NCBI GenBank assembly: GCA_040387755.1
Contig: JAZKDB010000002.1
Location: 868,001 to 932,000 of the forward strand
Origin: Rurimicrobium sp040387755
GTDB taxonomy: Bacteria; Bacteroidota; Bacteroidia; Chitinophagales; Chitinophagaceae
Direction: 5' to 3'
Length of the DNA stretch: 64,000 bases
Made by a program: the position numbers and the translations under genes. The notes under the pieces were generated by a model. The model made no database searches and had not been told where the DNA came from. It worked only from the letters and a program-made list of their open reading frames with translations. Below are positions 9,665 through 18,300 of the stretch, piece after piece (within the stretch, counting starts at the first letter, position 1; each line of letters starts with the position of its first letter).

Positions 9665-10150
9665 ATGAAAAATTTGATGATACTCATAATATTGTTACTG
9701 CTTCAAAGTAATGTTTCAGCACAAAAAAATTATGCTTTTGATTATGATATAGATACAACATTGATTAAGGGCAATTCGTGCGGCACATTTAAGACGATGG
9801 AGTATTTTTCTGTGCGTGGAAAATATCCTGAGAGCACGCATTCATTGCTACAAAAAGCTCGAAAAGCAATTGCCAACACTAATATACCTATTAAACAGAA
9901 TGGGTTTATCACTTTCCGATTCTCTATTAACTGTGAAGGAGTTCCTTCTGCTTATAAATTGTTTATGACCAATGAACATTATCAAACACAGGAATTTGAC
10001 AAAGAGCTTGTTCAGGTGCTATTTGGGTTTGTAAAAAGCCTGAAAGAATGGAAAGCCAGACCAACAAATGGAAAAAACACTGCAGAGTATTATAATTACT
10101 ATTTAAGTTTTCAATTAAAAGATGGCAAAATTATCAGCTTGGCTCCTTAG
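9665..10150 (+). CDS. Uncharacterised exported protein
   Basis: 161 residues with a clear signal peptide (MKNLMILIILLLLQ... ending SAQ). The mature part has a small alpha/beta composition and one cysteine pair candidate (GNSCGT, SINCEGV). The segment GFITFRFSINCEG...LVQVLFGFVKSLKEWKA loosely resembles the fold of TonB C-terminal domains, but the match is too weak to name. It is the first gene of a three-gene plus-strand set, and its last 29 bases overlap the next gene in another frame, so the two are probably translationally coupled. I do not recognise a family. Confidence 0.7.
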   Translation: MKNLMILIILLLLQSNVSAQKNYAFDYDIDTTLIKGNSCGTFKTMEYFSVRGKYPESTHSLLQKARKAIANTNIPIKQNGFITFRFSINCEGVPSAYKLFMTNEHYQTQEFDKELVQVLFGFVKSLKEWKARPTNGKNTAEYYNYYLSFQLKDGKIISLAP

Positions 10151-10961
10151 CCTCATCATTACAATTGGCGTTCACCATTCTGCAATGGGGCAAATTGCTT
10201 TCACAAGTGATAGCTGCCTAAGACAAGAATGGAAGGATGGTGTCACCAATAGCCTGTTTAAATTATATTATCCTGGCAAGGAATGGCAACTCTATTGTGA
10301 TTCTATTTTGAAAATTTGCCCGGAATATGACTATATCTGGCAGATGAAGGCTATGCCTTCTATAAAAATGGGTATTTATGAAGTAGCATTCAGCAGCCTG
10401 AAACAAGCCTGCAGAATTAATCCGGTCAAACAAATACCCTATCAGGCTTTTTTGAAATGTACTTTTGCAAAAGACTATCAGGGAGCACTTAAGGACTTTG
10501 AGCAGGCCGAACAATTAGTGCGGGAAGGGGGTATAATGGATCATAGTTTTTCTTTTTACAGAGGATTATGCTATTTAGGTTTAGAGCGTCCGGAACTGGC
10601 CATAGAACACTTTGAATCAGACATTAAAGCACAGACAAAAAGAACCGGGGCAGGAAATGAACATTATAACAGTCTATTTTATTTAGGGCTTTCTTATCTG
10701 CTGGCCCATGATTTGCCAAAAGCAGAAAAATATTTGCGCGCCAGTATAAAAGCCTATTCAAAATTTCCGGAGCCAAATTTCTATATGGGTAAATTACTGG
10801 CAGAACAAAATCGCTCTTTAGAAGCAAAAGAGTACTTTACAAAAGCAAAAGAGTACATAATTGGCGGCGCCAACATGAACGAGGACAATACAATGTATGT
10901 AGATTATCCCTTTCAGATTGGACTTTCTGATATTAAAGTTGAATTAAGCAAAATCCCCTAA
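10122..10961 (+). CDS. Exported TPR-like protein
   Basis: 279 residues with a signal peptide ending MGQ. The mature protein contains several helix-turn-helix TPR-type units, for example around VAFSSLKQACRINP, GALKDFEQAEQLV, ELAIEHFESDI, KAEKYLRASIKAY and EAKEYFTKAKEY. TPR arrays bind partner proteins, and secretion suggests a periplasmic scaffold or adaptor. The gene starts inside the upstream gene (29-base overlap), and its TAA overlaps the ATG of the next gene (TAATG). All three genes are therefore likely one translationally coupled unit. The partner and process are unknown. Confidence 0.78.
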   Translation: MAKLSAWLLSLIITIGVHHSAMGQIAFTSDSCLRQEWKDGVTNSLFKLYYPGKEWQLYCDSILKICPEYDYIWQMKAMPSIKMGIYEVAFSSLKQACRINPVKQIPYQAFLKCTFAKDYQGALKDFEQAEQLVREGGIMDHSFSFYRGLCYLGLERPELAIEHFESDIKAQTKRTGAGNEHYNSLFYLGLSYLLAHDLPKAEKYLRASIKAYSKFPEPNFYMGKLLAEQNRSLEAKEYFTKAKEYIIGGANMNEDNTMYVDYPFQIGLSDIKVELSKIP

Positions 10962-11479
10962 TGAACCTTAGAGAAGAAATTTTATCGGCACACAGCAAAG
11001 CTCATTCTGTAGAAATAGCTATGTGGATTGGTAAGGATATAAAGCGCTTTGATTGCTTAATGCAATTGTTTTTTGGAGATGATTTTATTGTGGTACAGCG
11101 TAGTGCATGGATTTTGAGTATTTGCACTGACAGTTGCCCTGAATTAGCCTTCCCGTATTTAAAACAGATGATTAAATACTGTTATAAAGATGGCATCCAT
11201 GTTGCTGTCAAACGAAATGTAACAAGGGTATTGGCTCATATAATTATTCCTGATGAACTGCATGAGGCAGCAATGAATCTAAGCTTTGAACTCTTGGCAG
11301 ATCAAAAAGAAACTGTAGCAGTAAGGTGTTGGTCTATGGATATTCTGATGCAATTATCAGCCAACTATCCGGATATAAAAAATGAACTAAAGAACATTAT
11401 TGAAGATGCTATGGAACATCAGGAGCTGACAGCCGGATTTAAATCGAAAGCCAGAAGAATATTAAAATCATTAAAATAA
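10961..11479 (+). CDS. HEAT-repeat-like cytoplasmic protein
   Basis: 172 residues with no signal peptide. The sequence is almost wholly helical, and paired helices such as VAVRCWSMDILMQLSANYP and the end ELTAGFKSKARRILKSL resemble small HEAT/ARM proteins common in Bacteroidota. Such folds bind other proteins, and no catalytic motif is visible. Its ATG overlaps the preceding stop (TAATG), so it is translated with the exported TPR protein. An exported pair coupled to a cytoplasmic HEAT protein is an odd combination. A terminator follows directly. Confidence 0.68.
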   Translation: MNLREEILSAHSKAHSVEIAMWIGKDIKRFDCLMQLFFGDDFIVVQRSAWILSICTDSCPELAFPYLKQMIKYCYKDGIHVAVKRNVTRVLAHIIIPDELHEAAMNLSFELLADQKETVAVRCWSMDILMQLSANYPDIKNELKNIIEDAMEHQELTAGFKSKARRILKSLK

Positions 11480-11481
11480 AA

Positions 11482-11508
11482 AAACCGTCAGGTATAAACT
11501 GACGGTTT
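11482..11508. terminator. Bidirectional terminator
   Basis: A perfect 10-bp stem (11482-11491 with 11499-11508) around a 7-nt loop, preceded by an A-run, lies between convergent genes ending at 11479 and 11516. It can serve both strands. Confidence 0.85.
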
Positions 11509-11515
11509 GGATGTA

Positions 11516-12214
11516 TTAATTCATAGAATTTCCTTCGGGTCCGCTTTCAGGTTCAATTTTCAATCTTCCTCTGGGCACCCTGCCCGCTCCTGCATAATAC
11601 TTGCGCCAATAAGCATCACTTAACTTGCTAATCATTACACCCTGACTTACGGATGAATGAACAAAGTAGTCGTTCATCAGATAGATACCCACGTGTGAAA
11701 TACGCTTTGTACGAATATTAAAAAAGACCAAATCCCCTTCCTTCAACTCTTCTTTGTTCCAGATAGAATGGCAAATACTGAATTGCTCGGCCGCTGTACG
11801 AAAAAGACTTACATTAAATACCCTGGCATATAGCCTTTGTACAAATGCACTACAATCGATACCATTCTGATCCGTTCCACCCAAACGATAACGGGTACCA
11901 TACCACTCGTCTATAAAACTATACAAAAGGTCGTTGGTAATAACCTGAGGTAAAACCCCAAGCATATTTGCATATTTCAGGTTCAGGAATTTATTCAGAG
12001 AAGTGATGAAGTTCTTCTCTGATGTGTTCCTTTTGCTAGCGGCATTGCCTTTAGCTACTATTTCTGTTCCTAAGGGTGTTTCTAAACTGGTTCTGTTATG
12101 AGACAATGGTTTTGGCTCCATTAATTCGTGAGCCGAGTTACAACTGCTACCCAAAACAGCCAGACTGGTGATGAGCAAGGTGTTCAATATTGTTTTCTTC
12201 GTCATTATACGCAT
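11516..12214 (-). CDS. NlpC/P60 (C40) cell-wall peptidase lipoprotein
   Basis: A predicted exported lipoprotein: a lipobox-like end of signal (SLAVLGSSC) supplies a lipidated cysteine near residue 25. The C-terminal C40 domain has catalytic Cys in NGIDCSAFVQ, His in ISHVGIY and a second His in YFVHSS, the usual Cys-His-His arrangement of D,L-endopeptidases that cut peptide stems in peptidoglycan. The 232-residue length is normal. A second ATG at 12205 gives an equally good signal peptide. It has its own promoter upstream (TTTG, 19 nt, TATCTTCG). Confidence 0.9.
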   Translation of the reverse strand: MRIMTKKTILNTLLITSLAVLGSSCNSAHELMEPKPLSHNRTSLETPLGTEIVAKGNAASKRNTSEKNFITSLNKFLNLKYANMLGVLPQVITNDLLYSFIDEWYGTRYRLGGTDQNGIDCSAFVQRLYARVFNVSLFRTAAEQFSICHSIWNKEELKEGDLVFFNIRTKRISHVGIYLMNDYFVHSSVSQGVMISKLSDAYWRKYYAGAGRVPRGRLKIEPESGPEGNSMN

Positions 12215-12271
12215 TGCTGTTTTTAAGATGAAAAGAAAATTAACCTTGTTAATCCTTTAAAATTTCGATTG

Positions 12272-12302
12272 CGAAGATAACCAACTACAGTCTAAAAGCA
12301 AA
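12272..12302 (-). promoter_or_regulatory. Bacteroidota-type promoter for the NlpC/P60 gene
   Basis: On the minus strand, TTTG (12302-12299) is followed after 19 nt by TATCTTCG (12279-12272), 7 of 8 to the TAnnTTTG consensus. The predicted start site near 12266 gives a leader of about 50 nt. Confidence 0.65.
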
Positions 12303-12334
12303 TTCCCTAAATGCAGTTTTAACATTTAGGGAAT
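12302..12334 (-). terminator. Terminator of the C-terminal processing protease gene
   Basis: A perfect 12-bp stem (12302-12313 with 12323-12334) closes a 9-nt loop and is followed on the minus strand by a T-rich stretch. It ends the 12371 gene and abuts the promoter of the next gene. Confidence 0.82.
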
Positions 12335-12370
12335 ACTTTAGAATAATAAACTTACAAACTCTGTACAACT

Positions 12371-14572
12371 TTACTTAGCCGGAATATCTTTTAATACATT
12401 CACTGCTTCAGCAAGTGTAATATCTTTTTTAAGCAGGCGAATCCAATTCTTATTTCTTTCGGAGCGTGCTGTATCAGCAGCTATTACTGGCTTATCTTTC
12501 TCTATATTATCAATATCTAGCAAAGTGGTAATTTTATCCAGCTCTTCCATCTTTTTTGATAGCGCTGCATTTTCATCTTGTTGTTTTTTGAATTTAGCCT
12601 CATTCAGAAATACAATATTCTCCTCCTCCAGCTTCTTCAATCTTTTGGCATTTTCTTTCACCACATCAAAAGATTTACTGGCATTAATTCTCTGTTGGCT
12701 GGAAGTTCTTAATTGTGCTATATCAAAACTACCTGCCCAATATGAATTTTGGCCTGCTTCTGTTTTAAATGTTTGCGTGGATTCTGAACCGGCAAGTAAG
12801 GGTAATATTGCTGGCTTTATTTCATCATAAGGCAGAGCAGCTTTATCCTTTCTTTCACCTATTTCTATCTCACTATACAAATCGGGCAAAATGATATCAG
12901 GAGTAACGCCTTTCAATTGAGTACTTCCACCATTAATACGATAAAATTTCTGAATAGTCAATTTAAGTGAACCAATTTCGGGTTGCTTTTCATTCATCAT
13001 TTTAAGCCTCACCATTGGGTCCAGCAATTCATCAAGCGGAACTTGTTTTTGTACAGTTCCTTTGCCAAAAGTGGGACTCCCTACAATAACCGCACGCTTG
13101 TAATCTTGCATTGCCGCAGCCAATATCTCTGAGGCAGAAGCGCTACCCTGATTGACCATAATAACAAAAGGTCCATCATAAGTGGATTGATTCCTGCTTT
13201 TCAAAATCATAGGTTGAGCTTCACTGGTTTTTACCTGAACTACAGGGCCAGGACCAACAAATACACCAGCCATATCCACCACATCATTCAATGAGCCACC
13301 ACCATTATAGCGAAGATCAAGAATAATACCTTTCACACCCTCTTCTTTAAGTTTGGCTACCTCTTTGGCAACGTCCTCGCCTGAGCGTCGACCATCTGCA
13401 CTGTTGAAGTTGCTATAGAACTCACTCAGGTAAATGTACCCCATCTTGCCCTTTTCTGTATTTATCACTGCAGACTTTGCAAATGTTTCTTCAAGCTCTA
13501 CTTTGCCTCTGATAATAGGAATTACTTTGATAGAACCATCTACACGACGAACTGTCAATCGAACCTCAGTGCCTTTTTCTCCACGGATCTTTTGAACCAC
13601 ATCTTCCAATTCATAACCCTGAATATCCTCGGGCTCAGCTGCGCCTTGTCCTACTTTGATAATTTCGTCATTAGCTTTTAACTCACCTTGTTTCCAACTT
13701 GGACTACCAGGAACGATAGAGGCAACTTTTATCTTATCATCTTCCGGCTTCAACTGCGCTCCTATACCGTAAAATTCACCAGACATCTGTACATCAAATT
13801 TCTTTTTCTCGCGAGGAGGGAAAAAATCAGTATGAGGATCTTCGGAAAGTGTGATGGCATTTATATAAAGTGCAAATCGATCATCTTCGTTTACTTTATT
13901 CAACTTAGCAAAGTATTTCTGCAAGTTGGTATCTACTTTACCTCTTGCAGATTGCTTTAACTCTGCATCGCTTTTCATTACAAACTTTATAGTATCAACA
14001 ACTTTGGCGGTATCTCTTCTGGCTTTTTCATCTTCCTGAATTTTCTTCAATTCCATGTATTTGGCCAATACCCGATATTTCACATAACGTGTCCAACGCT
14101 CTTTTAAAGCTTTCTCATTAGCGGCAAAATCAATTTTATCTGCATTCAGCTGAATCTCTTCATTACCATCAAAAGTAAAATTGGTTTTGATGACATCTTT
14201 GAAGTATCCTTCAATCTGTTTGGTACGCTTGGTGTATAATTGATTGAATAAATCATAGCATTCAAAGGTGGAGCCTTTAATCTGATCATCGATTTTGAAT
14301 CGAAATTTTTCAAGATCCTTGATATCTTCTTTGGTGAAAACTTTCTTTTCAAAATCAGCAGTTTCAATCAGCTTGGTGAACACTCTGTTCGAAAAACTAT
14401 CGTCGATAGCACGCGGTGCAAAATGCGCCTCTTGTATTACTGCCATAACGGTATTTAATACCATTGTTCTCCTTTCGGCGGCATTAGGAACGTCTTCATT
14501 GATATACTTAAAAGAAAAGAAAGCAGCCAAAGCCGCTATAACGAATAAGGGTATGCCAATTTTATACTTCAT
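12371..14572 (-). CDS. prc: C-terminal (tail-specific) processing peptidase, S41
   Basis: A large periplasmic serine protease of the Prc/Tsp type that trims C-termini of envelope proteins. An N-terminal anchor (IGIPLFVIAALAAFFSF) is followed by a helical region, a PDZ domain near 245-335 (GEFYGIGAQLKP, IVPGSPSWKQGELKANDEI) and the S41 catalytic domain. The nucleophile Ser lies in NQGSASASEI and the catalytic Lys in FGKGTVQ. A C-terminal DUF3340-like tail completes the usual architecture, about 733 residues from ATG 14572. An ATG four codons upstream (14584) is possible but less natural. A -7 box (TACATTTG, 14622-14615) precedes it. Confidence 0.93.
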   Translation of the reverse strand: MKYKIGIPLFVIAALAAFFSFKYINEDVPNAAERRTMVLNTVMAVIQEAHFAPRAIDDSFSNRVFTKLIETADFEKKVFTKEDIKDLEKFRFKIDDQIKGSTFECYDLFNQLYTKRTKQIEGYFKDVIKTNFTFDGNEEIQLNADKIDFAANEKALKERWTRYVKYRVLAKYMELKKIQEDEKARRDTAKVVDTIKFVMKSDAELKQSARGKVDTNLQKYFAKLNKVNEDDRFALYINAITLSEDPHTDFFPPREKKKFDVQMSGEFYGIGAQLKPEDDKIKVASIVPGSPSWKQGELKANDEIIKVGQGAAEPEDIQGYELEDVVQKIRGEKGTEVRLTVRRVDGSIKVIPIIRGKVELEETFAKSAVINTEKGKMGYIYLSEFYSNFNSADGRRSGEDVAKEVAKLKEEGVKGIILDLRYNGGGSLNDVVDMAGVFVGPGPVVQVKTSEAQPMILKSRNQSTYDGPFVIMVNQGSASASEILAAAMQDYKRAVIVGSPTFGKGTVQKQVPLDELLDPMVRLKMMNEKQPEIGSLKLTIQKFYRINGGSTQLKGVTPDIILPDLYSEIEIGERKDKAALPYDEIKPAILPLLAGSESTQTFKTEAGQNSYWAGSFDIAQLRTSSQQRINASKSFDVVKENAKRLKKLEEENIVFLNEAKFKKQQDENAALSKKMEELDKITTLLDIDNIEKDKPVIAADTARSERNKNWIRLLKKDITLAEAVNVLKDIPAK

Positions 14573-14734
14573 GAAATGCAACATAAACCTGCGATAAATA
14601 ATTGATAAGCGTTACAAATGTAATGGTTAAACGGTTAAGAAAACGTCAAGGAAGAGGGTGATTTTATGAATGAGAAATTGAAGTAGATTATTACCAAAAT
14701 CCATCAAAAATCGCAGCTAATTATGTAAACAAAT

Positions 14735-14760
14735 GCAGCAATGTTATAAGACATTGCTGC
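14735..14760. promoter_or_regulatory. Perfect 10+10 bp dyad, candidate operator
   Basis: GCAGCAATGT and its exact reverse complement are separated by 6 nt in the region between divergent genes starting at 14572 (minus) and 14832 (plus). No U-tract follows on either strand, so a terminator is unlikely. A possible -7 box (CACCTTTG, 14772-14779) sits just downstream, so a bound repressor would cover the -33 region of the plus-strand promoter. Confidence 0.45.
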
Positions 14761-14831
14761 TCTAAGCTCTGCACCTTTGTATCGTCATAAAGACATTTAG
14801 CCGAAGGGTAGGAATTAAAAACACAAACACT

Positions 14832-15182
14832 ATGGATACGATAAAAGGCGATTTAGACGACATGAAAACATTATCTGCCTGTTGTAGGATGTTGGATAAA
14901 ATTGGATTTACCACCCAATTTAAAATCAATCATGCAGGGATTCAGTCATTGGACAGTCAGAAAGAATATACACCAGCCGAAGTGAAAATTGTCAATTTTT
15001 ACCGGTTCGAGGGTTCTTCAAATCCGGACGATAATTCAATATTATATGCAATAGAAACTTCCGCAGGAGAAAGAGGTACCATAACAGATGCCTACGGCCC
15101 CAATGGCGACCCTATTATTACCCAATTTATACAACAGGTAGAGAGTTTCGAGAAAAAAACTGATAAGGATAAACATCTTTAA
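14832..15182 (+). CDS. Small conserved Bacteroidota protein of unknown function
   Basis: A 116-residue cytoplasmic protein. The pattern (MLDKIGFTTQFKI, then EYTPAEVKIVNFYRFEG, then ILYAIETSAGERGTITDAYG) matches a widespread small Bacteroidota family that databases often label, without good reason, phosphoribosylpyrophosphate synthetase. It is far too short for that enzyme and lacks its PRPP motif. It forms a single-gene unit with a well-formed terminator, preceded by the dyad at 14735-14760. Function is unknown; in such proteins a stress or metabolic regulatory role is only a guess. Confidence 0.75.
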   Translation: MDTIKGDLDDMKTLSACCRMLDKIGFTTQFKINHAGIQSLDSQKEYTPAEVKIVNFYRFEGSSNPDDNSILYAIETSAGERGTITDAYGPNGDPIITQFIQQVESFEKKTDKDKHL

Positions 15183-15232
15183 TTCCGACAATGGGTAAAT
15201 AAATACTAATGGTGAATAGTATTTTATCCGGT

Positions 15233-15264
15233 ATAAGGTCTGCTATATAGCAGGCCTTATTTTT
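15233..15264 (+). terminator. Terminator of the 14832 gene
   Basis: A 13-bp stem with one G-U pair (15233-15245 with 15248-15260) followed by TTTT on the plus strand, 50 nt after the stop. Confidence 0.8.
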
Positions 15265-15283
15265 CGGGAGGTAAGGCATAAAA

Positions 15284-15315
15284 AAGCCGCCACAAGAAAA
15301 TTCTTGTGGCGGCTT
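15284..15315 (-). terminator. Terminator of rpoC
   Basis: A perfect 15-bp GC-rich stem (15284-15298 with 15301-15315), with a U-tract on the minus strand from the A-run at 15280-15285. It lies 24 nt after the rpoC stop and is one of the strongest hairpins in the window. Confidence 0.9.
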
Positions 15316-15338
15316 AATAATATATGTATCAGAAGATA

Positions 15339-18300
15339 CTATTCCTCTTCGTCAAATTCAAGAACATCTTTATTTGACATCAATAATTCGTATTCATCCT
15401 TAGAACCAACGATGATACCATCAAAGTCGCGGTTACCAGTACCTGCAGGAATTAAGTTACCTGTGATAACGTTTTCTTTCAATCCTTGTAAGGTATCAGA
15501 TTTACCATTGATAGCTGCTGTAGAAAGAACTTTAGTAGTCTCCTGGAACGATGCTGCTGAAATCCAGCTGCGGGTACCCAAAGAGGCTTTAGTAATACCT
15601 AACAACAAAGGCATCGAAGTTGCAGGCTCAGCATCACGGTATTCTACCAGTTTCTTATCGGCACGACGTAATGCAGAGTTTTCTTCACGAATTTCACGGA
15701 GAGTAGCAATTTGTCCCGGATGCAATACTTCAGATCCACCATGTTCTGTAACAACTTTCTTATCAAAAATCCAGTCGTTTTCATTCATGAAGTCAAACTT
15801 ATCTTCAGTATCGTTCTCTAAGAATTTAGTATCTCCCGGATCAACGATAGTCACTTTACGCATCATCTGACGAACGATAACTTCAACGTGCTTGTCATTG
15901 ATTTTTACCCCTTGCAAACGGTATACCTCTTGAATTTCATTTACCAGATACTCTTGTACTGCAAAAGGACCTTTAATAGCAAGAATATCGCTTGGTGTTG
16001 TAGCTCCATCAGACAATGGGTTACCAGCTTTGATGAAGTCACCATCCTGTACAGTAATCTGACGGGACAATGGTACCAAATACTTTTTAACCATTCCGTC
16101 CTTAGACTCAACAGTCATCTCACGGTTACCACGTTTGATATTACCAAATGCTACCACACCATCAATCTCAGCTACTACAGCTGGATTACTTGGGTTACGC
16201 GCTTCAAACAATTCGGTAACTCGGGGAAGACCTCCGGTGATATCTCGGCTACGACCCATTACACGTGGTATCTTAGCGATTACCTGTCCGTTATGTACTT
16301 TCTCATTTTCACTTACAATGATATGAGAACCTACCGGAAGGTTATACGATTTATCTTCCTTACCATCGATAAGGATGGCAGGTATTTTAGTTTTATCTTT
16401 TGTTTCAATAACTACTTTCTCGCGGTGACCTGTTTGTTCGTCAGCTTCTTCACGGAAAGTTACCCCTTCTACGATACCTTCAAAACGAACCGAACCAGTA
16501 ACTTCTGAAATGATAACCGCGTTAAACGGATCCCATGCACAGATTGGTTGTCCTTTAGTGATTTTTTGGCCATTCTTAATTTTAAGAATAGAACCATAAG
16601 GAATGTTGTGGGTAGTTAATAAACGATCATTTGCTACATCTACTACGCGCAACTCACCTGTACGACCAATAACCACTACAGTATCTTCACCTTCTTCATT
16701 TTTGTATGAAGTGGTACGCAATCCATCAAACTGTGCTGTACCGTCAAAACGGGACAATAATTGAGAATCTGTAGCCGAGCTACTTGCTACCCCACCGACG
16801 TGGAAGGTACGAAGTGTCAACTGTGTACCAGGCTCACCGATACTTTGTGCTGCAATGATACCTACAGAGTCACCTTTTTGTGCGGTATAACCTGTTGCAA
16901 GGTTTTTACCATAACATTTGGTACATACCCCTTTCTTAGCTTCACAAGTAAGCACCGAGCGGATTTCAACTGCATCAATAGCTGTATTCTCAATAGCTTT
17001 TGCGATATCTTCATTGATTTCACCACCTGCTTCAACAATCAATTCGTTTGTCAACGGATCAATTACATCATGCAATGAAGTACGACCAAGGATACGATCA
17101 TACAATGATTCGATAATTTCTTCATTATCTTTCAAGGCAGAAGTAGCGATACCACGTAAAGTGCCGCAATCTTCTTCGTTGATTACCACATCCTGAGCCA
17201 CATCCACCAGACGACGAGTAAGATAACCCGCATCTGCCGTTTTAAGGGCCGTATCCGCAAGACCTTTACGAGCACCATGGGTTGAGATGAAGTACTCCAA
17301 TACAGACAAACCTACTTTGAAGTTTGACAAGATCGGGTTTTCGATAATCTCTGAACCAGATGAACCAGAACGACGGGGTTTTGCCATCAATCCACGAAGA
17401 CCTGCAAGCTGCTTAACCTGTTGTTTACTACCACGTGCTCCGGAATCCAACATCATATAAACTGAGTTGAAACCTTGCTTATCGGTCGCCATTTCTTTAA
17501 TCAAAGTCTCGGTAACGCGTGTATCCACACGGCTCCAGATATCAATGATTTGGTTATAACGCTCGTTGTTGGTGATTAAACCCATATTGTAGTTTTCCCA
17601 AACTTCTTCAACATCTCCGTGAGCTGTATTTACCAGTTCCTCTTTAATCAAAGGAACAGTAAGGTCGCGGATGTTAAAGGACAATCCACCACGGAATGCC
17701 GTACGGAATCCTAACGTTTTAATATCATCAAGGAAAGCAACTGTTTGAGGAATATTTGTATTTTTAAGGATATCACCAATGATTTCTCTCAATGATTTCT
17801 TAGTCAACAGTGCATTTACAAAACCATTTGTTTTAGGAACAAACTGGTTGAAAATAACACGACCAACAGTAGTTTCAATTAATTCATTTTTAAGACTGCC
17901 ATCTTTTTGACGAACGTCGGCTTTTACCTTAATCCAGGCATGCAAATCAGCACGACCTTCATTATTGGCAATCACTACTTCTTCAGCAGAATAGAAAGCT
18001 TTTCCTTCACCTTTTACAATTTCTGTATCGGTAGTTTTCTTACCTTTTGTAAGGTAATAAAGACCAAGAACCATGTCCTGAGAAGGAAGAGTGATTGGCG
18101 TACCGTTCTGAGGGTTCAGGATGTTATGAGAAGCCAACATCAACAATTGAGCTTCAAGGATTGCTGCGTGACTTAATGGAACGTGAACAGCCATCTGGTC
18201 ACCATCGAAATCCGCATTGAACGCCGAACACACCAATGGATGGAGCTGTATCGCTTTACCTTCAATCAGTTTTGGTTGGAATGCCTGAATAGACAATCTA

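Noticed and set aside
14832..15182. Phosphoribosylpyrophosphate synthetase
   Set aside because: This label is common for the family, but the protein is about a third of the enzyme's length and lacks the PRPP-binding motif.
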